The notes under the pieces: generated by a model
Databases searched by the model: none
What the model was told of the DNA's origin: nothing
Seen by the model: the letters and a program-made list of their open reading frames with translations, nothing else
In this document: positions 25,601 to 34,934 of the stretch, one piece after another
Position numbering within the stretch: the stretch's first letter is position 1
Layout of the letters: each line of letters begins with the position of its first letter
Assembly: GCA_030141605.1 (NCBI GenBank)
Contig: JAQGDQ010000070.1
Location: 370,001-434,000 of the forward strand
Reading direction: 5' to 3'
Source of the DNA: Tubiluchus corallicola
Taxonomy: Eukaryota; Priapulida; Priapulimorpha; Priapulimorphida; Tubiluchidae
DNA length: 64,000 nt
Program-made: the position numbers and the translations under genes

Positions 25601-28600
25601 ACACGCCTTGCTTAGGCTGACTCATCTCCTTGACCTCTGCCGACGTATCAATGACGTCGACGGGCATGCAGAGAGCTTATGCAGATGCGTTGATTGGCTG
25701 CAGAACAATCGATTTCTCTCCAATACCAAAGAGACATTTAAAAAAATAATAACTTACCCGGTACATTAATTTTATCATTAGAATTTAGCCACGGAGAAGA
25801 TTTATTGAAAGGAAACTATAATTATTCGAAATAAAACAGTTGTAGAGCACTTATTTCTTTAAAATCATTAGTGTCACAATTTATGCATCTTATTGAAAAG
25901 ACTTACTCCCATGTATAAGAGACCCCCTATTTTTAAAGTGAAAATTCTGAGCAAAAAAGGGTCTCTTATACACGGGAAAATACGGTATGTCCCAAAAAAC
26001 ATTCTATGCAAAATTACATTAGTTCGCATTTCGCTTACATGCTTGAGAGACTTACGTAATTAGAAAAGAAAATTATTAATTATTTAAAATGCTTCCACCA
26101 ATTGGTAAAATGTTGCTGACTCATCTTCTAGTGTGCGCCACTCACTAACCAAAAACGTTTTTTTAATCTTATTGACAAGATACAGCAATTTTAAATTTTA
26201 CTCAGTTAGTGACACGTGCTCTGATTATTTTTTCAAACTTCACAGAACGCTATCTAAACTTGTTTCAAATGACTTATCGTCAAAATGGCTGCGTCTAACG
26301 GTCATCTTGGGAGTTTAAATTTACATGTTTTATACAGCGTTAATGCCGATGCAAGTACGGCCGTATGTATTGTTGTATGTATACGGCCAGCACGTACAGC
26401 AATTTTTGATTGTGTCCACAAAAATGATGACAGCACATTACATGACTAACCACGTAGGCTCTATTGTTAGGGTCCAAAAATACAAAATTTCAATAATAAA
26501 ATTTTACTTCCAGTTGTGCACTGATTTTTTTTCCGGAGAGCAATAATTAAAGATTCTATATTTTACCTTGCACTAGACATGTCATGTTGACGTATTATTT
26601 CTATCCAGTCTTGCAATGGTTTGGTTTTATACGAGGATAAATACTCCATCAAATCTTGTTTGAAATTTGTCGGAGATTCACCGGCAGCATTCAAATCGCT
26701 TCCTTCGGGTAGCTTAGGAAAAAAGTCAGACATCCAAATCCTGTAACACCAGGACAAAAGTTTACAGAAGCTTAGAGTTTTCTGACAGACTTTGGCAAAA
26801 AATTTTAATCAATAAATACACTGCAGCATATTAATTATTGTTTTACTTCACTATTAGTATTAACTCACTATTTCCTAAACAAACTTATTATTATGATCAC
26901 AGTAATATTGAAGAAAAAAAATAAATTAACATAAAATAAAATTTTAAATTATAACACTTACGACACCCAAGTTGAAACAATTTGTGTCCTTTAAGTATCA
27001 AGTGAAATATTTAATGCTTCAAAATTAAACTTAAGTATAAAAAGCACAAAAACGATGTAAAATCAACTTGCTTATTTGCACTCCTCATAATTATGCCATA
27101 ATCGCAATAGAGATAATTTCAAGAAGCAATCTATTGATAACAGCACAAAAACAAAGAAAGTTCTACTCTAAAAATGTTTTGCAGTACTTCTCTAAACATG
27201 AATTTTGAGTGAATAAAATAAGGCCTAGTTAAGTATAACAAGTGTATTAAAATATTTTTCAAAATTGTGGCCCCGTACCACAAATCTAGAACACCAAAGC
27301 AAACACTAATACAGCTTTAGCAATGATGAACTAATTAATGCACAAAGTTGACTAGACACCCTCAATTTTCAAACAAAAAATGCTATAAAAACTTGTCCAG
27401 AACAGTTTTGATGATAGGCTCGACTAATTTTAATGTTTAAAGCAGGAATGTCATTTTTTATTTTGACCTCCTAGTTACCACTTTTTAATTTTGACTGTTT
27501 CCCTGACAACTAAGTGACAAACCATTATAATCATTATTTACTCACCCCTGGGTCTTTTGACTCCAGTCTTCATGAATCAGATTACTTGTATGAATAACCA
27601 CCCTCATTCCATCATCATATTGCAGCAGCATCATCTTAGTGTGATGGGTGCCAAACATCATCTCCAACTTAGCCTACAAACAAGTAAATAAAAATTTTAG
27701 AATACAAAATGCATCAGATACACATCACTGCTACCAATCTAATGAAGCACATTCATGTTTTTTGCAGTAATCAAGTTCTGCCTTCTTTGACACGCCATTA
27801 ACAATACAAAATTAAAACAAAAACACACCGTTTCACCATTTTACTATTCTCCTTCGTACATGCAGTACAAGAGTTAAAAGTTTGTCGAATAGACGGTCAG
27901 CCCTTCTGAGCATCATGCTTATATAATAAATACACTACAATGCTTATAATTATTTCAAATAACTTCCATTTCGAATGCAGCAACTAGTGCGGTCTCATTT
28001 AACAGACATCTTTATTATCATCCTGTACCTGTTTCAAACTGCTAAATGCTTCATCAGGGACAATAAAACGAATCAGATATTGTTATAACTCCGACTTCAC
28101 GTAACTTTTGGCAACATTATGATTGCAGCCTTCTCGAATGTAAAGGCTTGTTCAGGTTTGTGTTTGCTTATCCCTGCTCACCAAGTGTTCTACAAATTCC
28201 ACACAATTTAGCACCGACAGTGTTGAGTTCATTACTTTTAAAAAGTAATTTGTCATGACTACTAATAACTTTCGAAAAATTATAATCAAATCACTCATTA
28301 CTGATTACTTTTACCAAGGGTAAGCCCTTACTGATTACTCTTTATTTTTGGGTGTTAGTTTGAGTGATACTTTGGCGAAAAGTGTGCAACTCTTTTGCTT
28401 TAGCGAAATCAGAGCATTATGTCTGCAATATCCCTTTACATATGTCATTAACTTAATAAAATCTACAATTTTCCAGCAAAACTAACTGCAACATTTTATT
28501 GACAAATTGCTAGGCTAGTCTCACAGTCACAATGTAAGCAAGCTCTTACTTGCTGAGCTGACGACGAAACCTGATCTTTGTCACCTGAATCCATTGCAAA

Positions 28601-31600
28601 CAACTAAAACATGTACAAACACAATAGCCTCAGCCATTTTAGTGGTTTTACTGAGCTACCTACATTTTCTTACAGCATATGCAGCCTTGCACGTGACCAA
28701 GCATTGAGTGTTAGAACAATCAGCTACTACAGCTGTATTTAGAAGTTTTTATGACGCAGTCAGTCTGAACTCTAAATGTCAAATAAGGTCATTATTTGAG
28801 GGCAATAATGAACCACTGTGTGCGTACAGGCATTGTGTGGCACTAAACAAGGCAACTAAATGATCAAACTGCCTAAATTTAAAATGTTCTTTTTGGAAAG
28901 ATAAGTAACTCAAGTTTAGCAGTGTCACAGCCAAAGCAACAAGTAATCGCATTGCCAGAGACTAAACAGAAAGCAGAATAATTGCATTACATTGCTCGTT
29001 ACTATAAAAGATAATGTGATTACAATAATTTGTTACTACCCAACACTGACGACTGATATTGCTACACTAATGTGTGTAATTTACACATTATATACAATTT
29101 ACATGTAGTTGTAAACAGAAGCATAACAAGTGCGTGTGACACCCGAGGGCAAAAAACTTCTGGTGCCCAACCTTTTTAATGTTTTGATCATTTGTTTTGT
29201 TGGGGAAACTACAAATTGTGCATGTTTTTTGCTTCCTTGAGTCCTATTTCCCTTTTTCAATATGACGGGATAAAGATAAATGACTTTTTCTAAGAATCAC
29301 CCTAAGTTTGGTTTGCAGTACTACACCAGAATAACTCTTTCATGCATCGGTCTAGGAATTTTGTTAGCACGACAGTCGTTAAACATTCAACTCCAGCATT
29401 AAAACATGCAAAGATTGTGAAAGGTACAGAACGCTACAGGTTTTCACATTAATACAATTGGCATTTAGAGAAACGCCACAGTATATCTCAAAATTATCGA
29501 CCTGCTAAACCACATTCCACCCTACGTACGTGTTGAATAACTACATTAGTTTTTTTAAGTGCAGTAAATGATGACGTTTGACTAAGCAATTTTACTGTAG
29601 TTTGAAAACTTTTGTTAATGTCGAATTAATAATTAATAATCATTAAACTCTAGCATAATTTTGTGCCCCCTCACTCTTGCACCAGGGGATGATTACTACC
29701 TGTTGCACTCCTTTTGCTAACCTCTGGTTGTAACTAGCACGCAAAAAATAGATTAAAAGCTGGTTGTTCATATTAGTTATGCACACCTCTAACAATTATA
29801 CAATTTGTTAAGATCCACATTGCATGTACGCAAAAAATAAATAAATAAAAGTCGTAGGCATAGCAAACAGCCCCACCTGGCAAAGAGTGACACTGGGATA
29901 ACGTTCTGCCTGCTCATGAAGTGCAGCTTTTTCTCCTCTCTGTGCACCATGTACAATAAGCAACGGTTTATTTCTGTCATATAATTGAAATAAATACATA
30001 ACGGCTTTTACTTCATTAATACTGTAAACATCATACATGTTTTAAATATTTTTAAAAAGGTCCGACATTACTACAATTTTAAACACGGAAGGATTATGTG
30101 AAGTTTGTGCATCCATGTTTTAATAACAATAACAAGTTAATAAACAGTAGCAACATTAAAACAGATGTGTTGTTAAAGCGCACATTGTAAAAAAATTTTA
30201 AAATATCATAAGTAACATATCATGCCAACTTAAGAAAAATTTTGCTTCTGGCGTATTACTGATATGGGCATTTGTTTGGGACTAGTTTTAGTAAAATTTT
30301 TCATGTCAATATCAAATTTTGATGTGACAAATTAAAATATTAGCTACATTTGTGAATTTCGTCACGAGTAAGAAGTTAACGATGTTTGAAATCCAGATGC
30401 TCTAATGATCCTACAAGGGTAGTGTGACATAACAGCAATAAATTACAATTATTGTGTTCAAAGCAAAAATAAATCACAATTGTGTTAGACATTGATTAAA
30501 ATTAACTAACTACAGATTTCTAAATCATAAAAAAACAACTGTCATATGAATCACCAGTTTTCCGATTAAACGCAAGGGGCAGGTCTCACAAAGTCACCGC
30601 TAAGTTACTGTCGTCGTTATTTCAGTCGTTACTCAGTGAAACTGGGCCCAGTACTTTATCAGCATTACTAAACAAATACAACAACATTGCACCTCTCACC
30701 TAAACTGAAGTGGATACTGTTCTACCAGCCAATGAATATCAATGCAGTAGTTAAACTGAAACACAAACACTCGGTAAAACTAGATGGTAATTGCTGCAAA
30801 ACTCGCAAGAATCACAGATTCTGCATAGTCTGTTAATACCATGACACTGTCCTTGCATTAGTTTTGCAGTTTTCTAACTCTAGATAGAGTAATTTCCATC
30901 AGTAGAATAAGGTCATCTTGTGATCATAATAAATATGTTACAAGACACACTGTCTTTATTCCTGGCATATATCTGCCGGCTGATTTCTGCATTACTTGTG
31001 GTGAGCCAAAACTTTGCAATATCAAAACTTCGTCAAAACTCAAGATTGCAAAACAAAATTTTCCTAAGACAAAAAGAGAAACTGATTGAAATATTTCTAC
31101 TTTTATTTCCCAGAGGACTGGAAATCACCGAAGTCTATGTTATTTGTGGCCCAGCACTATTTTATTTGTTGGGTCTAACAACAAGAGACTAAGCAAAACT
31201 TTTTGCTGCAATTCTGCATAGTTTTTTATCTTACCTGAGCAGAAGAAACTAAGTTTCCTAATTCTTCAGACAAAATTTCTGCAAGAAAATGTAATTTTAA
31301 TGTTGATTAACCTTTTTCTTACAATAATAATACAAAATGGTAATTTTCTGCTGCGTCAAAACTATTTTTGCAGTTGCCTAACAGAAATCAAGTACACGAA
31401 AAGTTGTATAGCAAGAAAATGAAATATTTGAAACTTTAAAATTACCTGCTAGAAGGAAAAGCCAAGAAACTGACAAAAAAAATGAAATTTGATGCTTCTT
31501 TTCTTAAACTATCTACCTCTAGGCAATATGAAAATAGGTACAGAGAAAATATCAAACTTCTATACCTTTTATATGCATGGATATAAAATTATTTGTCTCC

Positions 31601-32657
31601 ACAGACAAGCCTCGAACTTTAGAAAACATGAATCCCCATGGTTGACTCATAGAAAGCATGTCTGCTGGTGAAACTCTTGAAGACTTGGAGTCGGAGATTT
31701 TAACTCGTTTTGGAACTGGTCCTTCCAATTCATTTGTACTCATACCTGCAACATGGCATAAATGTCAATTTTTAATTACTTATTAAACTTTACAAAACTT
31801 ACAACTTACTATTGTAATAACAAGGTATCAATAGTTGCAAACTGAAGGATGAAGAATTTCTTCCAAATATAGCTGCTAAACTTAGCGCAAATATGAAACA
31901 ATGAAAATCACCAATCTAGACAAAAAATAATATTAATGTTGTTATTATTTATTATTATTATCATTAAATTATTATGCTTATACCAATTATAATTTCGAAT
32001 GTTCTGTGATTGTATTAATCTGCTCTGATAACAACAAGGGAATCCACACATATTTATAAAAATCAATATGCCTTCCAGATAACAATATTCAGTTGTTTGA
32101 CCTAGCTAATAACAAATAACCATTATTATTATTAAAATGAATATTTAGTGATTCTTTAAATACCAAACTGACCCGCACCTTTTTTGGGATGCCTGTATTC
32201 CTGGAAATGCACTGGGTTTTTCCTGTAGCACTTTTCTCCATATTTGCACATGGGCCTTGCATCTACACCTAAAGAAAAATTACAAAAAACAAACACCATC
32301 AAACAAGCGCAAAATTTTCCCGTAAGGGAAAAAGCAAAGACATGGGTTCACCTTTCTAAGTTTTATTAAAATAAATGAATTCAGTTGCTATGTTAGAAGT
32401 ACAGTATGTCCCTAGTAACATTGTAATTTTGCCTTATGATATCAAATTAGAATAAGTCTATACTCCTCAATTTATGAGATTACAAATAAGCCCAAAAAAC
32501 AGTAGTTGGTGCTCTTCCAATAGTTTCTAACTAAAGTTCTCATTTCAGCTAATTAAACAAAGGATATAAAGTAAAAAACTGCCACCTTACCAGCCACTGT
32601 TATGGGTGCAGCATTCTGAGAATCAGAATCAGAGTCAGACTCTGATACTTCAAGCAT
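19569..32657 (-). CDS. TDP1: Tyrosyl-DNA phosphodiesterase 1-like, with N-terminal PBZ finger
   Basis: TDP1 hydrolyses 3'-phosphotyrosyl links left by trapped topoisomerase I and cleans other 3' adducts in nuclear and mitochondrial DNA. I placed 14 exons, 32657 down to 19569. All phases agree except between exons 4 and 5, where a tiny exon of 3n+2 bases is required; with a 5-base candidate the product is 536 residues (human 608). First HKD motif GTHHTKMML with H188 and K190, N208 in HTSN; second HKD motif PHIKSY with H421 and K423, N444 in [10 protein letters not shown]. The ending [13 protein letters not shown] matches human. The N-terminus is short: a Ser/Asp run, then a PBZ-type zinc finger (exon 2, about residues 23-52) that vertebrate TDP1 lacks as far as I know, then a basic KRVKIS segment. 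The start ATG has an in-frame TGA upstream. Introns carry several transposon relics. Confidence 0.92.
19964..20101. mobile_element. Short inverted-repeat element with TTAGGG-like core
   Basis: Ends AGTTTACAATTCCCCATACA (left) and the inverse of AGTTTACAACTCCCCACACA (right) enclose several GTTAGGGTT units. 138 bases, in the intron between TDP1 exons 14 and 13; looks like a MITE. Confidence 0.65.
20174..20279 (-). CDS. TDP1: TDP1 exon 13
   Basis: [15 protein letters not shown] and [16 protein letters not shown]; human has FPVPYDLPPELY. Ends in phase 1. Confidence 0.87.
20850..20952 (-). CDS. TDP1: TDP1 exon 12
   Basis: [19 protein letters not shown], then [16 protein letters not shown], almost identical to human. 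Phase fixes the donor at CTT before GTAGGT, not at the better-looking AG-GT four bases later. Confidence 0.9.
21140..21428 (+). mobile_element. LINE 3'-end fragment
   Basis: A T-rich tail with CATCACGGAAACATTGTTTA, then CATGCAATTTTAATGTATCC, AATAAA and a terminal TTCTATTCTGTTCTG microsatellite. This is the arrangement of L2/CR1-type LINE 3' ends in many animals. Inserted in the TDP1 intron between exons 12 and 11, opposite to the gene. Confidence 0.5.
21736..21843 (-). CDS. TDP1: TDP1 exon 11: second HKD motif
   Basis: The CA|T codon joins exon 10 to give [11 protein letters not shown], then PHIKSY with the second His and Lys, and AAWFLVT. Confidence 0.92.
22264..22379 (-). CDS. TDP1: TDP1 exon 10
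   Basis: [38 protein letters not shown], nearly the human sequence in this region. Ends in phase 2. Confidence 0.93.
23230..23418 (-). CDS. TDP1: TDP1 exon 9
   Basis: 63 codons: [17 protein letters not shown] then [12 protein letters not shown], matching human VVGQFSSVGSLG and WLCSEF. Ends LPKLQL before GTAAGT. Confidence 0.9.
24020..24098 (-). CDS. TDP1: TDP1 exon 8
   Basis: [20 protein letters not shown], then HLKLRK; matches human [20 protein letters not shown]. Ends in phase 0 before GTATGT. Confidence 0.9.
24445..26356. mobile_element. Long palindromic (foldback) element in a TDP1 intron
   Basis: The left arm, 24445-25036, is the near-perfect inverse of the right arm, 25051-26356, once a 700-base insertion at 25288-25987 is removed. 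The 14-base loop is 25037-25050. Outer ends are ACTTGCGTCGGCATTAACG and its inverse. The matching 61-residue frames at 24483-24668 and 26133-26318 are reflections of the arms, not genes. The right arm has one extra stretch of about 13 bases near 25225. I see no clear target-site duplication. Confidence 0.9.
25288..25985. mobile_element. TA-flanked DNA transposon nested in the foldback
   Basis: The 27-base terminal inverted repeats (25288-25314; 25959-25985) differ at one position and begin CCGTATTTTCCC. The element is flanked by TA (25286-25287; 25986-25987), and the empty site AAACTATGTCCC is preserved in the left foldback arm. GTATAAGAGACCC units recur inside both ends (near 25319 and 25913). 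The 73-residue frame at 25548-25769 has no transposase motif, so it is non-autonomous; TA duplication fits the Tc1/mariner/pogo superfamily. Confidence 0.88.
26567..26740 (-). CDS. TDP1: TDP1 exon 7
   Basis: [30 protein letters not shown] and [14 protein letters not shown], matching human GIWLSPLYPRI, GESPTHFKADL and LKEWIDVIHKHDLS. Confidence 0.92.
27546..27673 (-). CDS. TDP1: TDP1 exon 6: first HKD motif
   Basis: [20 protein letters not shown] and [13 protein letters not shown]. The nucleophile His, the Lys and the partner Asn are all present. Confidence 0.92.
27985..28065 (-). mobile_element. Retroelement relic with hammerhead-like core, copy 1
   Basis: Minus strand: GTCC, CTGATGA (28051-28057), a short helix, GAAAC (28031-28035), then a decayed form of ACACGTGT and AGGATGATAATAAAGATGTC. 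It is the same family as the pair at 38385-38545. In a TDP1 intron. Confidence 0.55.
29877..30021 (-). CDS. TDP1: TDP1 exon 5
   Basis: [11 protein letters not shown], then NKPLLIVHG and SVTLCQ, aligning with human KKPILLVHG and NISLCQ. The frame upstream of the acceptor at 30022-30023 is closed by a stop. Confidence 0.83.
30700..30704 (-). CDS. TDP1: Candidate 5-base micro-exon of TDP1
   Basis: Exon 4 ends in phase 0 but exon 5 begins in phase 2, so a piece of length 3n+2 is missing. TTTAG here is flanked by CTTCAG and GTGAGA and would give SAQ-F-S-INEV, like human SAQ-FN-Y. Other solutions are possible. Confidence 0.28.
31235..31278 (-). CDS. TDP1: TDP1 exon 4
   Basis: 44 bases, [15 protein letters not shown], aligning with human DILSPLFGTLVSSAQ. 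It ends in phase 0 before GTAAGA. Confidence 0.85.
31566..31745 (-). CDS. TDP1: TDP1 exon 3
   Basis: Phase 1 to phase 1. Basic linker [11 protein letters not shown], then [12 protein letters not shown] and FISMHIK, aligning with human NPFQFYLTRVSGV and ALHIK. The internal ATG at 31741-31743 is not the gene start, because an acceptor (TTGCAG) precedes it. Confidence 0.8.
32179..32268 (-). CDS. TDP1: TDP1 exon 2: PBZ zinc finger
   Basis: Phase 1 to phase 1, 90 bases. It encodes [28 protein letters not shown]-x-Y-G-x2-C-x-R-x-NP-x-H-x5-HP, the complete poly(ADP-ribose)-binding C2H2 finger signature. Confidence 0.85.
32591..32657 (-). CDS. TDP1: TDP1 exon 1
   Basis: ATG, then [18 protein letters not shown]; ends in phase 1 at GTGGCTG before GTAAGG. 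The Ser-Asp repeats look like CK2-type phosphorylation sites, as in the acidic human N-terminus. Confidence 0.75.
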
Positions 32658-32659
32658 TC

Positions 32660-33100
32660 TCCTTTTTCAGATTATTTGTGTATTAATGTTTCAAAAATAA
32701 CACCACAGTCACGTTACAAATTAACTCCCAGTGTTGTCATCATGACCACTTTTTAAACACGTAAACATGTCCAGCAGGCTTTTCAATTCCCCATCTCCAA
32801 AACCTATTAAACAGTAACGAATATGTACTTGTAATTCATGACAAAATTAACTAATTTCTTAATGTTATGTTTGCAGAGGTCAGTCTCCCATTAGCGCAAA
32901 CTGTAAAATACTGTTTTCCACACAGAAACACAACACAACAGCAACATGTCATAGTCATAGAAGTTTTTACAACATTAATTTGCTTTCAATGCCCAGAGCT
33001 CAGAGTTATACAGATATAAAGTTTTAACTAAGACCGAGAATATTCCAATTTTTGTTTCTAAAGAAATCTTCCTTGAGTTTTGAATATGCCGATGTAGAGT
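32660..33100. other. 5' flank of the TDP1 gene
   Basis: Upstream of the TDP1 ATG. No TATA box or other promoter element stands out. Confidence 0.4.
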
Positions 33101-33103
33101 GCA

Positions 33104-33822
33104 GAGTACACCACTAGCTGAAGTACGACACTTCTGCTAAAGCGCATGTGCTAAATTTGCGAAAAAGCAGTGTCGTACATGGGCAGCCCAAGTAGGGCAC
33201 TGGCGATTTCTGTCAAGAATCGAGAGATGATAAAACATAAAACTAAATTTGTTTCAGAAAAAAGTAACTTTATAATAATGATGAATAGTCCTTGACAATT
33301 TACAAACTTTTAATGTATTATTTACAATTACCATAATTTTTATTACTTAGCTCCATTAATATCATCATAACATTAAACTAAGTAAGTATCTAATGCTTAA
33401 AGAGAAAAACTATGTAGGGCACATTGCTTGCTAGACCGTTTACTTAGTAGAAAACAATTATTTGTCCAAGAGGTAGTGAAATGGATCACCTGTCTGTGAA
33501 GCGAGACAAAATAAAAAATGATATACCTTAAGCAAATGTTGGAGTTGCCTAAAAAGCAGGCTTAATTCACTTCAAAAAGATTAATATCGAAGCCAAATCT
33601 AATATTGGCCATTCTACTAGCTCAGAATAAGGTTCTTTTATTTTATCAGATGTATAATAAATTATTCAACGTGTATTGACATTTTCAATTATTATTATTA
33701 AATAAACAAGGACAACGGACGCTGCCAGTACGGTTAAGAACTCAATTCGTGACCTGTCTCTAGTGTCCTACTTGGGCTAGCCCATGTACGCCAATCGTCC
33801 TACTTCGGCTAGTGTCCTACTC
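33104..33822. mobile_element. Terminal-inverted-repeat element, non-autonomous
   Basis: The left end (33104-33205) and the inverse of the right end (33755-33822) share CACTAGCTGAAGTA, GTACATGGGC and AGCCCAAGTAGG in the same order. The AT-rich interior has no coding frame. The right end also has an internal duplication of CTAGTGTCCTACT. Confidence 0.65.
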
Positions 33823-34130
33823 CGTTTCCAACACTGATAATGCTATTACCTTCTGTATTGATATGTGCTCTTTCGTTGCAAGTAAACTACTAAAATTACC
33901 AATTAAATTACCGTTTAAAACATGCTGACTTTCGAGGCTCAGGGCTATGGGAAATCTTCGCTCAATCAATCACGCCAATTTTCCAATGACAAGGCCGTCG
34001 TAACACAAGCGCAAGTGGCCGTGTTGCGTGACCAAAGAGTATAATGAATCAGCAACTAAAGTTGTAATACTTCAATTTCACCACATATGTGAGATTTTGA
34101 CAGCCAAGCGTTATTCTTGTAGCATGCATT

Positions 34131-34900
34131 AGCACTCCTTCCATAAGCAATATAATTTACGTCTTTCTGATAAAGAGGATTCCAAAGCTATACACAGTAT
34201 TCTAGGTGAGGTCTAACCAAACCAATATATATAATTTCAGTATAACTTCTCTATGATTTTCTAGAAACAATGCGCCTCTTTATCATCCCCAAGACTTTAT
34301 TTGCTTTTTTAACAGAGGAAACGCATTGCTGGGAAAATGTCATGTCTGCATGACGTTATAATCACACCAAGACCATTTTACTATTTGTACTTTAAGGGGT
34401 TGTTCAATGTTCATAACTGCAATGTATTACTTCACATCAAGTGAAGTAATGCAATGCATTACTTCACTTGATGTGAAGTAGTGAATTTTATCAAAATTAA
34501 ATAACTTCTGCCAATCATTATTCCACCTACATAATTCCTCAATATCAGGCTGTTAAAACTCATGAATCTATTACAGAGTTAACTGGACTATACAGCTTTT
34601 TATGATTTGCAAATTTTAAAATATGAGTGAAAATAACGTTTAAAAATGTACATGCTAATTGCCTAGTTACCTGGATGTAAACTAAAAATTCTATTCTCAA
34701 TCTAACCATATATTTAGATAACGTACACATAACTTTACTTGAAATTACTGAGGAAATAAATTCGCAATTCATTAACATTAGAGATCCAGATAATAACATT
34801 AACAGATGGAAATGTGAAAAAAATCATAACTGAGCCTGGAGTGAACCAAAACCCTTTAAGTTCGAAGCATACTGTGGTTGACTAGTTGATGTCAATGCCT
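34131..34900 (-). mobile_element. Decayed LINE reverse transcriptase
   Basis: Minus-strand pieces in order: TPGSV (for PQGSV), ILKFANHKKLYSPVNS (for the catalytic FADDTKL), WNNDWQKLFNFDK, KVLGMIKRRIV, then LVRPHLEYCV and LWNPLYQKDV. This is the RT and C-terminal region of a CR1/Rex-like non-LTR element. The catalytic Asp pair is lost and there are stops and frameshifts. Confidence 0.72.
34425..34482. repeat. Perfect hairpin palindrome within the LINE relic
   Basis: Arms of about 24 bases (from TATTACTTCACATCAAGTGA and its inverse) flank the loop GCAATGC. It sits where the LINE reads K-x-x-F-T-S-S-E-V-M-H, so it looks like a local inverted duplication. Confidence 0.85.
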
Positions 34901-34934
34901 TTTGAACAAAACATGTATATTCTGATGCAATTAT

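Noticed and set aside
24445-26356. CRISPR-like or integron-like interpretation of the repeated blocks
   Set aside because: The repeats are two long inverted arms, not spaced direct repeats, and the DNA is clearly animal nuclear.
31552-31743. ATG at 31741 as the start of TDP1
   Set aside because: A good acceptor precedes it, and phases join it to the PBZ exon and the true first exon at 32657.
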